Positions 7,248 to 15,408 of a stretch of DNA of 18,792 nt are shown one piece after another (position 1 is the stretch's first letter; every line of letters begins with the position of its first letter). The position numbers and the translations under genes are program-made. The stretch is from Arthrobacter sp. (GTDB lineage Bacteria; Actinomycetota; Actinomycetes; Actinomycetales; Micrococcaceae). The DNA lies in NCBI GenBank assembly GCA_025464925.1, contig JAODMS010000035.1, positions 1-18,792 on the forward strand, in the 5' to 3' direction. The notes beneath the pieces are model-generated. The model searched no databases, was not told the origin of the DNA, and worked only from the letters and a program-made list of their open reading frames with translations.

Positions 7248-7541
7248 ATGTGGATCGGCTGGATTGAATTCGACCTGCTCCTCGGCGACGTCCACACCCT
7301 CAAAGAGAAGCGTTCCGTGGTGCGGCCCGTGCTCGCCGAGCTCAAGCGCCGTTTCGATGTCTCCGTGACCGAAGCCGGGATGCAGGACCAGTACCGGCGG
7401 ACCATGATCGGGGTCGGGCTGGTGGCGGCGGACCGGGCCCATCTGGTGGAGGTGCTCGCCGCCGTCGAACGCTTCGTGGCCGCACGCCCGGAGATGGAGC
7501 TGCTCAGCGCTCGCCAGCGCGAACTCCGCAGCGACGACTAA
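7248..7541 (+). CDS. DUF503 (YlxP-like) protein
   Basis: 97-aa protein of the DUF503/YlxP family. The N-terminal strand WIGWIEFDLLLGDVHTLKEKRSVVRPVLAEL-type region, with the LKEKRS block, is the family hallmark. It is followed by RFDVSVTEAG, the MIGVGLVAADRAHL strand, and the final helix AVERFVAARPEMELLS. In many bacteria the family is encoded near rbfA and infB and is suspected to act in ribosome maturation. Here it is not in that context, so no role is claimed. The ATG is set by the -10 box 6 nt upstream. The gene ends 5 nt before a strong bidirectional terminator shared with purL. Confidence 0.87.
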   Translation: MWIGWIEFDLLLGDVHTLKEKRSVVRPVLAELKRRFDVSVTEAGMQDQYRRTMIGVGLVAADRAHLVEVLAAVERFVAARPEMELLSARQRELRSDD

Positions 7542-7545
7542 GCAA

Positions 7546-7613
7546 AAAGCGCGGCGGTTTCAGACCTGCGCCCCCGGGATCCGGGGTGCGCTGGTCTGAA
7601 ACCGCCGCGCTTT
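7546..7613. terminator. Long bidirectional terminator palindrome between DUF503 and purL
   Basis: A perfect 21-bp inverted repeat pairs 7546-7566 with 7593-7613. The inner 26 nt continue as an imperfect GC-rich stem around GGATCC. The outer ends are A-rich on the left and T-rich on the right, so on either strand the stem is followed by a short T run. It lies between two convergent genes and can end both transcripts. Confidence 0.88.
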
Positions 7614-7623
7614 CGCGGAACGG

Positions 7624-9933
7624 CTAGCCGAAGTATTTCGGCAAGGTGGCCTCGTGGGCGTCGCGGAGGGCCTCGAGGGACATGGTTTCGACGCCGTTGA
7701 TCTCCAGCTGGCCGCTCTCAGCGTCCACGACGCCGATCCGGAGGTGCGCGAAGCCGCGGGCGGTGCACATGTCCTTGAAGCGGATTTCCTCCGAGCGCGG
7801 GACCGCCACGATGGCACGGCCCTGGGACTCGGAGAACAACGTCGTGAAGAGGTCCACGCCGTCGCGGTCCAGGACATCCTGGAGGGCGATCCGGGCCCCG
7901 ACGCCGTAGCGCAGCGAGGATTCCACGAGGGCCGCCGCGAGGCCGCCTTCGGAGAGGTCGTGGGCGGCGTCCACCATGCCGTCGCGGGAGGCGTTGACCA
8001 GGATCTCGCCCAGCGCGCGTTCGGCGGCAAGGTCAACCTTGGGCGGCAGCCCGCCGAGGTGCCCGCGCATGTTGGACCATTCGGAGCCGTCCAGCTCTGC
8101 CGCCGTCGTCCCCAGCAGGTAGATGGCCTGGCCGTCCTCGCGCCAGCCCGACGGCGTGCGCCGAGCGACGTCGTCGAATTTGCCCAGCACGGCCACCACC
8201 GGGGAGGGGTGGATCGGGGTTGCGCCGGTCTGGTTGTACAGCGAGACGTTGCCGCCGGTGACCGGGATGCCCAGCACCATGCAGGCGTCCGAGAGGCCTC
8301 GGATGGCCTCGGCCAGCTGCCACATCACATCGGGGTCCTCGGGCGAGCCGAAGTTCAGGCAGTCGCTGACGGCCATCGGCACTGCGCCGGAAGTGGCGAC
8401 GTTGCGGTACGCCTCGGCCAGTGCCAGCTGTGCGCCGGAGTACGGATCGAGGTAGGTGTAGCGGCCGTTGGCGTCGGTCGCCAGGGCCACACCCAGGCCG
8501 GTTTCCTCGTCCACCCGGACCACTCCGGCGTCGTCCGGCATGGCCAGCGCGGTGTTGCCGCCGACGTAGCGGTCGTACTGGTCGGTGATCCAGGACTTGT
8601 CGCACATGTTGGGCGAGGCAATGAGCTCGGCAATTGCGGCGGCCAGTTCCTCGGGGGTGGACGGGCGGCCGGCGTCCTGCACGGATCCGGTGAAAACATC
8701 GGCCTGCAAGGAGTCCTGCCACTCGGGGCGGGCATACGGACGGTCGTAGACCGGACCGTCGTGGGCCACGGTCCGCGGGTCCACGTCGACAATGATTTCG
8801 CCGTCCCAGGTGATGATCAGGCGGCCGGTATCCGTCACCTCGCCCAGCCAGGAGTACTCCACAGCCCATTTGTCCATGACTGCTTCAAAAGCGGCGACGT
8901 TTTCGGGGGTGACCACGGCCATCATGCGTTCCTGCGACTCGGACATCAGGATTTCGCCCGGGGTCAGGGTGGGGTCCCGCAGCAGGACGGAGGTCAGTTC
9001 AACTTCCATGCCGCCGTCGCCGTTGGAGGCGAGCTCGGACGTGGCGCAGGAGATGCCTGCGGCGCCCAGGTCCTGGATACCCTCAACCAGTGATCCCTTG
9101 AACAGTTCGAGGCAGCACTCGATCAGGACCTTCTCGGCGAACGGGTCGCCCACCTGGACGGCGGGGCGCTTGGATGGCTTGGTGTCGTCGAAGGACTCCG
9201 ACGCCAGCACGGAAGCGCCGCCGATTCCGTCACCGCCGGTGCGGGCACCGAACAGCACCACCTTGTTGCCCTTGCCGGAGGCGTTGGCGAGGCGGATGTC
9301 CTCATGGCGCATCACGCCGACTGCCAGCGCGTTGACCAGCGGGTTGCCCTGATAAACGGAATCGAAGACCATTTCGCCGCCGATGTTGGGCAGCCCCAGG
9401 GAGTTGCCGTAGCCGCCGATGCCGGCCACGGCGCCGTGCATGACGCGGGCCGTGTCCGGGTGGTCAATGGCACCGAAACGCAGCGGATCCATCACGGCCA
9501 CCGGGCGGGCGCCCATCGAGATGATGTCCCGGACGATGCCGCCGATGCCGGTTGCGGCACCCTGGTAGGGCTCCACGAACGACGGCGAATTGTGGGACTC
9601 GATCTTGAACGTCACGGCCCAGCCGTCGCCGAGATTGGTGACGCCGGCATTTTCGCCGATCCCCACCAGCATGTATTTATTCATCTCTTCGGTCACCTTG
9701 TCGCCAAACTGGCGCAGGTGGTTCTTGGAGGACTTGTAGGAGCAGTGCTCGCTCCACATCACGGAGTACATGGCGAGCTCGGCGCCGGTCGGGCGGCGGC
9801 CCAGGACCTTAACGACCTCGTCGAACTCGTTCTGCTTCAGGCCCAGTTCGGCCCAGGGAAGCTCGGTGTCCGGGGTCTTGGCCGCGTTTTCCACGGTGTC
9901 GATGTTGAATTTCTTGGTGGTGTCGATGCTCAT
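7624..9933 (-). CDS. purL: Phosphoribosylformylglycinamidine synthase subunit PurL
   Basis: Large subunit of the three-part FGAM synthase (EC 6.3.5.3), which converts FGAR to FGAM with ATP and ammonia in de novo purine synthesis; 769 aa, normal for small-type PurL. The AIR-synthase-like fold is clear: an N-terminal [15 protein letters not shown], then [19 protein letters not shown], the glycine-rich [26 protein letters not shown], the second half beginning near [10 protein letters not shown], and [14 protein letters not shown]. The start ATG at 9933 overlaps the purQ stop as ATGA, with GGAGG 7 nt upstream. Third gene of purSQL. Its glutaminase partner is PurQ, and PurS links the two. Confidence 0.98.
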   Translation of the reverse strand: MSIDTTKKFNIDTVENAAKTPDTELPWAELGLKQNEFDEVVKVLGRRPTGAELAMYSVMWSEHCSYKSSKNHLRQFGDKVTEEMNKYMLVGIGENAGVTNLGDGWAVTFKIESHNSPSFVEPYQGAATGIGGIVRDIISMGARPVAVMDPLRFGAIDHPDTARVMHGAVAGIGGYGNSLGLPNIGGEMVFDSVYQGNPLVNALAVGVMRHEDIRLANASGKGNKVVLFGARTGGDGIGGASVLASESFDDTKPSKRPAVQVGDPFAEKVLIECCLELFKGSLVEGIQDLGAAGISCATSELASNGDGGMEVELTSVLLRDPTLTPGEILMSESQERMMAVVTPENVAAFEAVMDKWAVEYSWLGEVTDTGRLIITWDGEIIVDVDPRTVAHDGPVYDRPYARPEWQDSLQADVFTGSVQDAGRPSTPEELAAAIAELIASPNMCDKSWITDQYDRYVGGNTALAMPDDAGVVRVDEETGLGVALATDANGRYTYLDPYSGAQLALAEAYRNVATSGAVPMAVSDCLNFGSPEDPDVMWQLAEAIRGLSDACMVLGIPVTGGNVSLYNQTGATPIHPSPVVAVLGKFDDVARRTPSGWREDGQAIYLLGTTAAELDGSEWSNMRGHLGGLPPKVDLAAERALGEILVNASRDGMVDAAHDLSEGGLAAALVESSLRYGVGARIALQDVLDRDGVDLFTTLFSESQGRAIVAVPRSEEIRFKDMCTARGFAHLRIGVVDAESGQLEINGVETMSLEALRDAHEATLPKYFG

Positions 9934-10706
9934 TTGGCGCCTCCCACAATCTTGTTCAGGACGGAGGTGAAGAAGCCGAGGCCCTCGGTATCGGAACCGC
10001 CGACTCCGTCGAGGGACTCCGGGCCGAACCCTGCCTCGACCGCGTGCTCCGGGTGCGGCATGAGGCCCACCACGTTGCCGGCGGCGTTGGAGATGCCGGC
10101 GATGTCGCGGCGGGAGCCGTTCGGGTTGAAGCCCACGTAGCGGAACACGACACGGCCCTCCGCCTCGAGGGCGTCCAGGGTCTTCTCGTCCGCGATGTAC
10201 TGGCCGTCCTGGTTCTTCAGCGGGACGGTGATTTCCTGGCCCGGCTGGTAGTCCCCGGTCCAGTCCGTGCTGTTGTTCTCCACCCGGAGGATCTGGTCAC
10301 GGCACATGAACTTCAGGTGGTCGTTCTTGATCATCGAGCCCGGCAGGAGGTGGGACTCGGTCAGGATCTGGAAGCCGTTGCAGATGCCGAGCACGGGAAG
10401 CCTGGCGTCCGAGTTGGCGGCATCGATGACCTTGGCCATCAGCGGCGCGAAGCGTGCGATGGCGCCGGCGCGGAGGTAATCGCCGTAAGAGAAGCCGCCG
10501 GGAATCACGACGGCGTCGACGTCGCCCAGGGTCGTGTCGGCGTGCCACAGCGCCACCGGGGTGGCGCCCGCCAGGCGGACAGCACGGGCGGCGTCGCGGT
10601 CGTCCAGCGTGCCGGGGAAGGTAATGACGCCGATTCGCGCGCCCGCGAGGCTGCGGGCGTCCGGGGCGCCGGCGAGGGACTCGCCGATCAGGGGGAGTTC
10701 AGTCAT
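9930..10706 (-). CDS. purQ: Phosphoribosylformylglycinamidine synthase subunit PurQ (glutaminase)
   Basis: Class I glutamine amidotransferase that supplies ammonia to PurL; 258 aa. The nucleophile is Cys109 in [13 protein letters not shown], and the rest of the triad is His218/Glu220 in [27 protein letters not shown] is also typical. The frame is open further upstream, but ATG at 10706 is preferred: GAGG lies 6 nt before it and it begins one base after the purS stop (TGAGATG). This gives about 20 residues ahead of the usual start of the fold ([10 protein letters not shown]). No closer start codon is available, so the extension seems real. It overlaps purL by four bases. Confidence 0.97.
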   Translation of the reverse strand: MTELPLIGESLAGAPDARSLAGARIGVITFPGTLDDRDAARAVRLAGATPVALWHADTTLGDVDAVVIPGGFSYGDYLRAGAIARFAPLMAKVIDAANSDARLPVLGICNGFQILTESHLLPGSMIKNDHLKFMCRDQILRVENNSTDWTGDYQPGQEITVPLKNQDGQYIADEKTLDALEAEGRVVFRYVGFNPNGSRRDIAGISNAAGNVVGLMPHPEHAVEAGFGPESLDGVGGSDTEGLGFFTSVLNKIVGGAK

Positions 10707-10707
10707 C

Positions 10708-10959
10708 TCAGGCCTCGACGACCTCGACGTTGACGACGTCCTCGATAACCGGGTTGGACAGCAGGGTCGCCGCGGCATCGCGGGCCTGGGCCAGGATTTC
10801 CTCGGTCACCTCGCCGTCGACCAGAAGTTCAAAGCGCTTGCCCTGCCGGACGGCGCTAAAGGCGGTGAAGCCCAGCCGGGGGAGTGCACCCACGATGGCC
10901 TTCCCCTGCGGGTCCAGAATCTCGGGCTTGGGCATGACGTCGACAACGATCCGGGGCAT
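10708..10959 (-). CDS. purS: Phosphoribosylformylglycinamidine synthase subunit PurS
   Basis: 83-aa accessory subunit that bridges PurQ and PurL in the FGAM synthase complex. Family features are the N-terminal strand [17 protein letters not shown], the [16 protein letters not shown] block, and the C-terminal [15 protein letters not shown]. The ATG at 10959 has AGGAG about 8 nt upstream. The frame extends eight residues further back, but without a ribosome binding site. First gene of purSQL. The promoter must lie in the 286-nt gap to the divergent small gene at 11246. Confidence 0.96.
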   Translation of the reverse strand: MPRIVVDVMPKPEILDPQGKAIVGALPRLGFTAFSAVRQGKRFELLVDGEVTEEILAQARDAAATLLSNPVIEDVVNVEVVEA

Positions 10960-11047
10960 CCGGCAACTCCTGTGCGTGAGCATTGGGTAAGGGCGCAGCG
11001 GAGTGGTGCCGTCTCACGCCGGTCTTCTGCCTGGCTTTGAACATCAA

Positions 11048-11070
11048 CGTGAACATTAGACAGCGTGAAC
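11048..11070 (-). repeat. CGTGAAC direct repeats upstream of purS (possible operator)
   Basis: Two copies of CGTGAAC (11048-11054 and 11064-11070) start 16 nt apart, about 90-110 nt before the purS start. On the minus strand a -10-like TAATGT lies between them. This could be the purSQL promoter with a repeat-type operator, but no good -35 box is visible and the repeats are short. The rest of the gap 10960-11245 shows nothing else except the -10 box of the gene at 11246. Confidence 0.25.
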
Positions 11071-11233
11071 GGGCGCTCCGCGAGCTTGCATGCCCATTCT
11101 ACCGGCCCCGGCCCGTCCCGCCGCATCGACGGCGGTACGGTGAAGCTGTACCCGGGAAACGGCACGGCAACCGGCGCCTCGAACAGGGCGGGAGACGGCA
11201 ACGGCGGCTATGGTCCCGGAGGTGCGCCGGAAG

Positions 11234-11239
11234 TAGGAT
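11234..11239 (+). promoter_or_regulatory. -10 box for a leaderless transcript (61-aa gene)
   Basis: TAGGAT ends 6 nt before the ATG at 11246. No Shine-Dalgarno sequence is present between them, which fits a leaderless mRNA. Confidence 0.5.
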
Positions 11240-11245
11240 GTGCGC

Positions 11246-11431
11246 ATGTCTGGGAAATCAAAATCCGTGCTGTTGCCCGTAGTCGCTGCCGCCGTGTTCA
11301 CGGGCCTTGGCCGCATGGTCCTGCAAAAGATCAAGGCGGACCGCTCCGCCCGGCACGGCAATGTGCCGGGGCCTCTCGATGACAAGACCCGCGCCTGGAT
11401 CAGCGAGGTAGTTCGCACCCCGCGGCAGTAG
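11246..11431 (+). CDS. Small hypothetical protein, possible membrane anchor
   Basis: 61-aa protein that I do not recognise. A basic start (MSGKSKS) is followed by a short hydrophobic stretch SVLLPVVAAAVFTGLG, which could be one membrane helix or an amphipathic anchor. The rest is polar (QKIKADRSARHGN), with DDKTRAWISEVVRTPRQ at the end. An in-frame GTG at 11240 is the alternative start, but the -10 box 6 nt before the ATG argues for 11246. Codon use looks like that of the neighbours. It is divergent from purS and ends 258 nt before the subtilase start. Confidence 0.6.
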   Translation: MSGKSKSVLLPVVAAAVFTGLGRMVLQKIKADRSARHGNVPGPLDDKTRAWISEVVRTPRQ

Positions 11432-11504
11432 GACGAACGCGCGCCTGGGGGAGACCGGAACCGCGGGGTCTGGCCTCTCCGGCGCGCCCGTAATCACCAT
11501 AAGT

Positions 11505-11555
11505 CAAATTGCGTGACAAATTTGATTTTGCTCTTGGTTTTCTATGTCATATACC
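11505..11555 (+). promoter_or_regulatory. AT-rich promoter-like region of the subtilase gene
   Basis: The stretch of about 11500-11580 is far richer in A and T than its surroundings. A -35-like TTGCTC (11528-11533) and -10-like TATACC (11550-11555) are separated by 16 nt. Just upstream lies an inverted repeat, CAAATT (11505-11510) with AATTTG (11519-11524), which could bind a regulator. Several alternative hexamers exist, so the exact promoter is uncertain. Confidence 0.4.
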
Positions 11556-11594
11556 ACTCTCAGTCTGTACTGTTTGAATCGGCTGGTATCCCGT

Positions 11595-11628
11595 CGGGGC
11601 TGCACCTGTCACTGCAGGTGCAGCCCCG
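11595..11628 (+). other. Perfect 14-bp hairpin in the subtilase leader
   Basis: CGGGGCTGCACCTG (11595-11608) pairs completely with 11615-11628 around a 6-nt loop. It lies downstream of the likely promoter and 61 nt before the GTG start. No T run follows, so it is not a normal intrinsic terminator. It could stabilise the mRNA, act as an attenuator, or bind a regulator. Confidence 0.7.
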
Positions 11629-11689
11629 CCAGCTTGCTTGTCCCGGCAATGTCGCTGGGCCCGTTCCTTATGAAAGGTTCAAACCACTC

Positions 11690-14600
11690 GTGAAATCACC
11701 AGGAAAGAGCTTCCTTCGAAGCGGGGGACTCCGGAGGGCCGCGGCACTGACCCTGGGCTTACCGGTTCTTCTGTCCACAGTCGCCATCGCACCCGCCAGC
11801 GCAACCCCGACCCAGGGCACGCCACTGGCCGGAGTTGCGCAGAAGAATCTGAATCCGAACAACTACAAGGACGGCCGCTACATCGTCGTCCTGGCCGAGA
11901 AGCCGGCGGCAACCTACGACGGAGGCACGGTGGGGCTGCCGGCCACCAAGCCGGAATCCGGCCGGAAACTGGACGCCAACAAGGCTGAAGTCAAGCAGTA
12001 CCAGGCGCACCTCGAGCACAAGCAGACCGAGGTCGCCGGGCAGCAGAACGTGCAGATCCAGCGCCAGTTCACGGCGGCGATCAACGGCTTCAGCGCCAAG
12101 CTGACGGCCGACCAGGCCATCAAGCTGGCCAAGGACCCCGGCGTGCTGGTGGTCGCTCCGGATACGGAAAACGCGCCTGACTATTCCAGCACCGAGTTCC
12201 TGAAGCTCAGCGGCGCCAACGGCACCTGGAACACCAAATTCGGCGGCCAGGCCGCGGCCGGCAAGGGCGTCGTCGTCGGCGTTATCGACACCGGCTACAC
12301 ACCGTCCAACCCCTTCTTCGCCGGCGAACAGGTCAAGCCGCTCGTCGGCGAGCCCGTCGTCGGTGAGCCCTACCGCACCGACGACGGCAAGATCGCCATG
12401 CTCAAGTCCGACGGCGACACCTTCGTGGGCGAATGCCAGAAGGGCCAGGACTTCGACGGTTCCGCCTGCAACTCCAAGGTGCTGAGCGCCCACTACTTCG
12501 CCGACGACTTCGAGAAGTATGTTCCGCCCGAGGACCGCGCCCCGCAAGAACTGCTGTCCCCGATTGACGTCGACAGCCACGGCACGCACACGGCCAGCAC
12601 CGCCGCCGGCAAAGCCAACGTCGAGACGGTTGTCGACGGCCGCAGCTTCGGCGTGACCAGCGGCATTGCGCCGGCTGCGAAGCTTTCCATCTACAAGGTC
12701 TGCTGGGAAGACACCAATCCCGATTCCGGCGGCTGCTACTCCTCCGCCGCCATCGATGCGATCAACCAGGCAATCCTCGACGGAGTGGATGTCCTCAACT
12801 ACTCCATCTCCGGCGCCACGGACACCACCACTGATCCGGTTTCGCTGGCGTTCCTGTCCGCCGCCTCGGCCGGAATCTTCGTCGCCGTCTCGGCCGGCAA
12901 CTCCGGTCCGACGGCCAGCACGGTCAACCACGGCGCGCCGTGGCTCACTACGGTTGCCGCCAGCAGCTTCTCCCAGGAGTTGCAGGGCACGGCCGAGTTC
13001 TCCGACGGCAGCAAGTTCCGCGGTGCCAGCATCATGAACAGCCAGGTCTCGAACACCGGCGTCGTGCTGGCCGCCAGCGCGGCTGCCGCGGGAGCAGCCG
13101 ACGCGGCACTGTGCGGTCCTGACACCCTGGATCCCGCCAAGGTTTCCGGCAAGGTTGTGGTCTGTGACCGCGGCGTCATTGACCGCGTCGCCAAGAGCGC
13201 CGAGGTTAAGCGTGCCGGCGGCGTCGGCATGATCCTGGTGAACCTGAGCGATTCCTCGCTGGACACGGACAAGCACGCCGTTCCGACCGTCCACGTGAAC
13301 CCGCCGGCCACCGAGACCATCAAGGCCAAGGTCACCGCCAACCCGGCCCTCAAGGTTTCCCTGGTCAACAAGGACACCACCGGGCTGCCCGCCGAGGCCC
13401 AGCCGCAGATCGCCGGCTTCTCGTCCCGCGGCCCGCTGCTGGCCACCGACTCTGACCTGCTGAAGCCGGATGTTGCCGCTCCCGGCGTCGCAGTTCTGGC
13501 CGGCGTCTCGCCGATCGGCACGGGCGGGGACGACTTCGGCTTCCTGTCCGGCACCTCGATGGCAGCCCCGCACGTTGCCGGCTTCGGTGCGTTGATCCTC
13601 GGCAAGAACCCGACATGGTCCCCGGCCACGGTGAAATCCGCAATGATGACCACTGCCGGTGACGTCAAGCTCGCTGACGGCAGCAAGAATACCGATGTCC
13701 TGGCCACCGGTGCCGGCCACGTGGACCCGGCCCGGGTGCTGGATCCGGGCCTGGTCTACGACGCCAACGAGGCCGATTACCTGGCGTTCATGCGGGGCAC
13801 CGGCTTCGAGCTGGGCATCCCTGGCATCGGCACCACCAAACCCCGCGACATGAACGTTCCGTCCTTCTCGCTGGGCAACCTGACCGGCAAGATCGAGGTC
13901 ACCCGCACGGTGACGGCGCTGACCCCGGGCGTCTACCGGGCCAAGGCTGATGTGCCGGGCGTGAAGGTCAAGGTGACCCCCAGCGTCCTGAACTTCAGTG
14001 CCGCCGGAGAGAAGCGCACCTTCAAGGTGTCCTTCGAAAACCAGCGCGCTGCCCTCGGCGAGTTCGCCATGGGTTCGCTGACCTGGCAGGGCGCCAACAA
14101 GAATGTAACCTCCCCGATCGCGGTCCGTCCGCAGTCCGCTGTGGCCGCGAAGGATGTCGCCTTCACCTCTGAAGGAGGCACCGGCTCCGGCGCCATCAAC
14201 GTCGTCTCCGGCACCGATCGCCCGATCGATATGACGCTCGACGGGCTCTCCAAGGCTGATTCCACGGCCGTGGAGCTGATTCCGGGGCAGTTCACCGGCG
14301 TTACGGACGCCTCGAACCACGTCAAGACGGTCCAGGTTCCGGCCGGCAGCCCGCTGGCCAAGTTCTCGGTCCTGTCCTCGGATCCGAACGCCGACTTTGA
14401 CATGTTCCTCATGACACCCGAGGGCCCGCTCACGGCGGCCACGAGTTCCGCCAGCGAGTCGGTATCCATTCCCAACCCGGCCCCGGGCGAGTACACGATC
14501 TACGCAAACCTGTATGCCAGCCCCAACGGGCAGGCCACCAAGGGAAGCGTCGATGCGTCCGTGCTGGGTCCGAACGTGGGCAACGCGACGCTCACGCCGA

Positions 14601-14941
14601 ACCCGCTGCGGCTGGCCAACGGCACCTCCGGAAAAGTCACCCTGAACTGGAAGGGCCTGGCCGCCGGTTCCTACGTCGGCCGCGTCACGTTCGCCGGAGC
14701 AAGTGATCCGACGTTCGTCAGCGTGCTGGTTACGCCGGCCGGCGTCACGGTGGTTCCGCCGACGTCGGAGGACCAGGAGAGCGATGATGGTCCGGGGCAC
14801 GATTCCGGCGAGGACGACCACGGTAAGAAGGACGACCACAAGGACACGAAAGAAAAGAAGGACAAGGGCAAGAAAGTGAAGAAGGAGACAGGCAAGATCC
14901 AGAACGGCGAGCTGGGCGACGCCCCGGACAACGCAGTCTAG
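11690..14941 (+). CDS. Secreted subtilisin-like serine protease (S8) with propeptide, PA and C-terminal domains
   Basis: 1083-aa exported subtilase. A signal peptide (basic start, hydrophobic core about 17-34, cleavage near APASA, residue 38) precedes an I9 propeptide (about 63-158). The catalytic residues are Asp200 (GVIDTGY), His297 (DSHGTHTAS), Asn404 (SAGNSG) and Ser623 (SGTSMAAPH). A PA domain is inserted at about 474-550. An Fn3-like domain (about 720-813) and a second beta-rich segment (about 880-947, DFDMFLMTPEG) follow. The last 60 residues are highly charged, first Asp/Glu/His-rich, then Lys-rich. No LPxTG or transmembrane anchor is seen. I chose GTG at 11690, because the signal peptide starts there and GAAAGG lies upstream. 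The frame stays open back to 11513, but that would put the signal peptide inside the protein. Substrate unknown. Confidence 0.92.
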   Translation: MKSPGKSFLRSGGLRRAAALTLGLPVLLSTVAIAPASATPTQGTPLAGVAQKNLNPNNYKDGRYIVVLAEKPAATYDGGTVGLPATKPESGRKLDANKAEVKQYQAHLEHKQTEVAGQQNVQIQRQFTAAINGFSAKLTADQAIKLAKDPGVLVVAPDTENAPDYSSTEFLKLSGANGTWNTKFGGQAAAGKGVVVGVIDTGYTPSNPFFAGEQVKPLVGEPVVGEPYRTDDGKIAMLKSDGDTFVGECQKGQDFDGSACNSKVLSAHYFADDFEKYVPPEDRAPQELLSPIDVDSHGTHTASTAAGKANVETVVDGRSFGVTSGIAPAAKLSIYKVCWEDTNPDSGGCYSSAAIDAINQAILDGVDVLNYSISGATDTTTDPVSLAFLSAASAGIFVAVSAGNSGPTASTVNHGAPWLTTVAASSFSQELQGTAEFSDGSKFRGASIMNSQVSNTGVVLAASAAAAGAADAALCGPDTLDPAKVSGKVVVCDRGVIDRVAKSAEVKRAGGVGMILVNLSDSSLDTDKHAVPTVHVNPPATETIKAKVTANPALKVSLVNKDTTGLPAEAQPQIAGFSSRGPLLATDSDLLKPDVAAPGVAVLAGVSPIGTGGDDFGFLSGTSMAAPHVAGFGALILGKNPTWSPATVKSAMMTTAGDVKLADGSKNTDVLATGAGHVDPARVLDPGLVYDANEADYLAFMRGTGFELGIPGIGTTKPRDMNVPSFSLGNLTGKIEVTRTVTALTPGVYRAKADVPGVKVKVTPSVLNFSAAGEKRTFKVSFENQRAALGEFAMGSLTWQGANKNVTSPIAVRPQSAVAAKDVAFTSEGGTGSGAINVVSGTDRPIDMTLDGLSKADSTAVELIPGQFTGVTDASNHVKTVQVPAGSPLAKFSVLSSDPNADFDMFLMTPEGPLTAATSSASESVSIPNPAPGEYTIYANLYASPNGQATKGSVDASVLGPNVGNATLTPNPLRLANGTSGKVTLNWKGLAAGSYVGRVTFAGASDPTFVSVLVTPAGVTVVPPTSEDQESDDGPGHDSGEDDHGKKDDHKDTKEKKDKGKKVKKETGKIQNGELGDAPDNAV

Positions 14942-14959
14942 GCGGCACTCCGGAACGCA

Positions 14960-14994
14960 GCAACGGCCGGCGGGCTCTCCCCGCCGGCCGTTGC
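14960..14994. terminator. Terminator after the subtilase gene
   Basis: A perfect 15-bp GC-rich stem pairs 14960-14974 with 14980-14994 around a 5-nt loop, 19 nt after the subtilase stop. The tail is only weakly T-rich (CGTTTA). It lies between convergent genes and may also stop transcription from the minus-strand operon ending at 15037. Confidence 0.8.
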
Positions 14995-15036
14995 CGTTTA
15001 AGCCGTCTTAGTCCGGGTGCCCGGATCCGGGCGGGT

Positions 15037-15408
15037 TCAGATCGCGCCGGTGGAACCGGCAACCCCGCCCAGCAGCGGCGCCATGGCGCGCCAGCGGGCG
15101 ATCTCGCAGCCGTCGGTGCGGCTGAACCGGCTGCGCACTTCGCGCCCCAGGAACCAGCCCGTCACCACGGCGGTCTGCGGGCCGCCGTACTGCTGAGTGC
15201 AGATCCTGCCCGGCGCCGGCTTGGGGAAAAAGAGGCCTTCCCCGTGCCGCTGCACGGCCTCGAGGGCGGCGGCGGGATCCGGCAGCGTGGACGCGCTGGA
15301 GACGATGCCGTCGCTGGCCACCAGACGGAAGGTGTACCCCGGGGCTCCCGGAGACTCCGTCAGGCGGACGGTGAGATCGACGTCGTTCGGCGCGTGGATG
15401 GCGGTCAC
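15037..15408 (-). CDS. SSI-like protein without signal peptide and with one disulfide pair
   Basis: 123-aa protein related to the Streptomyces subtilisin inhibitor family and to the lipoprotein at 16375. The shared block is CTQQYGGPQ (70-78), then VVTG, GREV, and TDGCEIARW with Cys101. Cys70 and Cys101 match the pair that braces the reactive-site loop in SSI. The other SSI cysteines are replaced (Ala31 in TFRLVA, Leu49 in AALEA). There is no signal peptide or lipobox, so it is probably cytoplasmic, where a disulfide would be unusual. GTG at 15408 overlaps the stop of the upstream gene as GTGA, and AAGGA precedes it. Last gene of the operon. An inhibitor role is inferred from the fold only. 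Confidence 0.68.
   Translation of the reverse strand: MTAIHAPNDVDLTVRLTESPGAPGYTFRLVASDGIVSSASTLPDPAAALEAVQRHGEGLFFPKPAPGRICTQQYGGPQTAVVTGWFLGREVRSRFSRTDGCEIARWRAMAPLLGGVAGSTGAI

Noticed and set aside
7654..9093. Open plus-strand frame of about 479 codons inside purL.
   Set aside because: PurL on the minus strand is unmistakable; this is an antisense shadow.
10707..10778. Upstream extension of purQ by 24 codons.
   Set aside because: It lies inside purS in another frame, and the ATG at 10706 has its own ribosome binding site and standard one-base spacing.
11513..11689. Upstream in-frame GTG (11513) giving the subtilase a 59-residue hydrophobic extension.
   Set aside because: This would place the real signal peptide internally and the reading frame would run through the promoter-like region and the hairpin. 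The GTG at 11690 gives a normal signal peptide with a purine-rich site upstream.
11759..14839. Long open minus-strand frame of about 1026 codons opposite the subtilase.
   Set aside because: It mirrors the subtilase codons, is very rich in Gly/Arg/Val/Asp, and has no domain, signal peptide or ribosome binding site.
15020..15031. 12-bp palindrome CCCGGATCCGGG near the end of the SSI-like operon.
   Set aside because: With no loop and no neighbouring T run it is probably part of GC-rich spacer; the stem at 14960-14994 is the better terminator.
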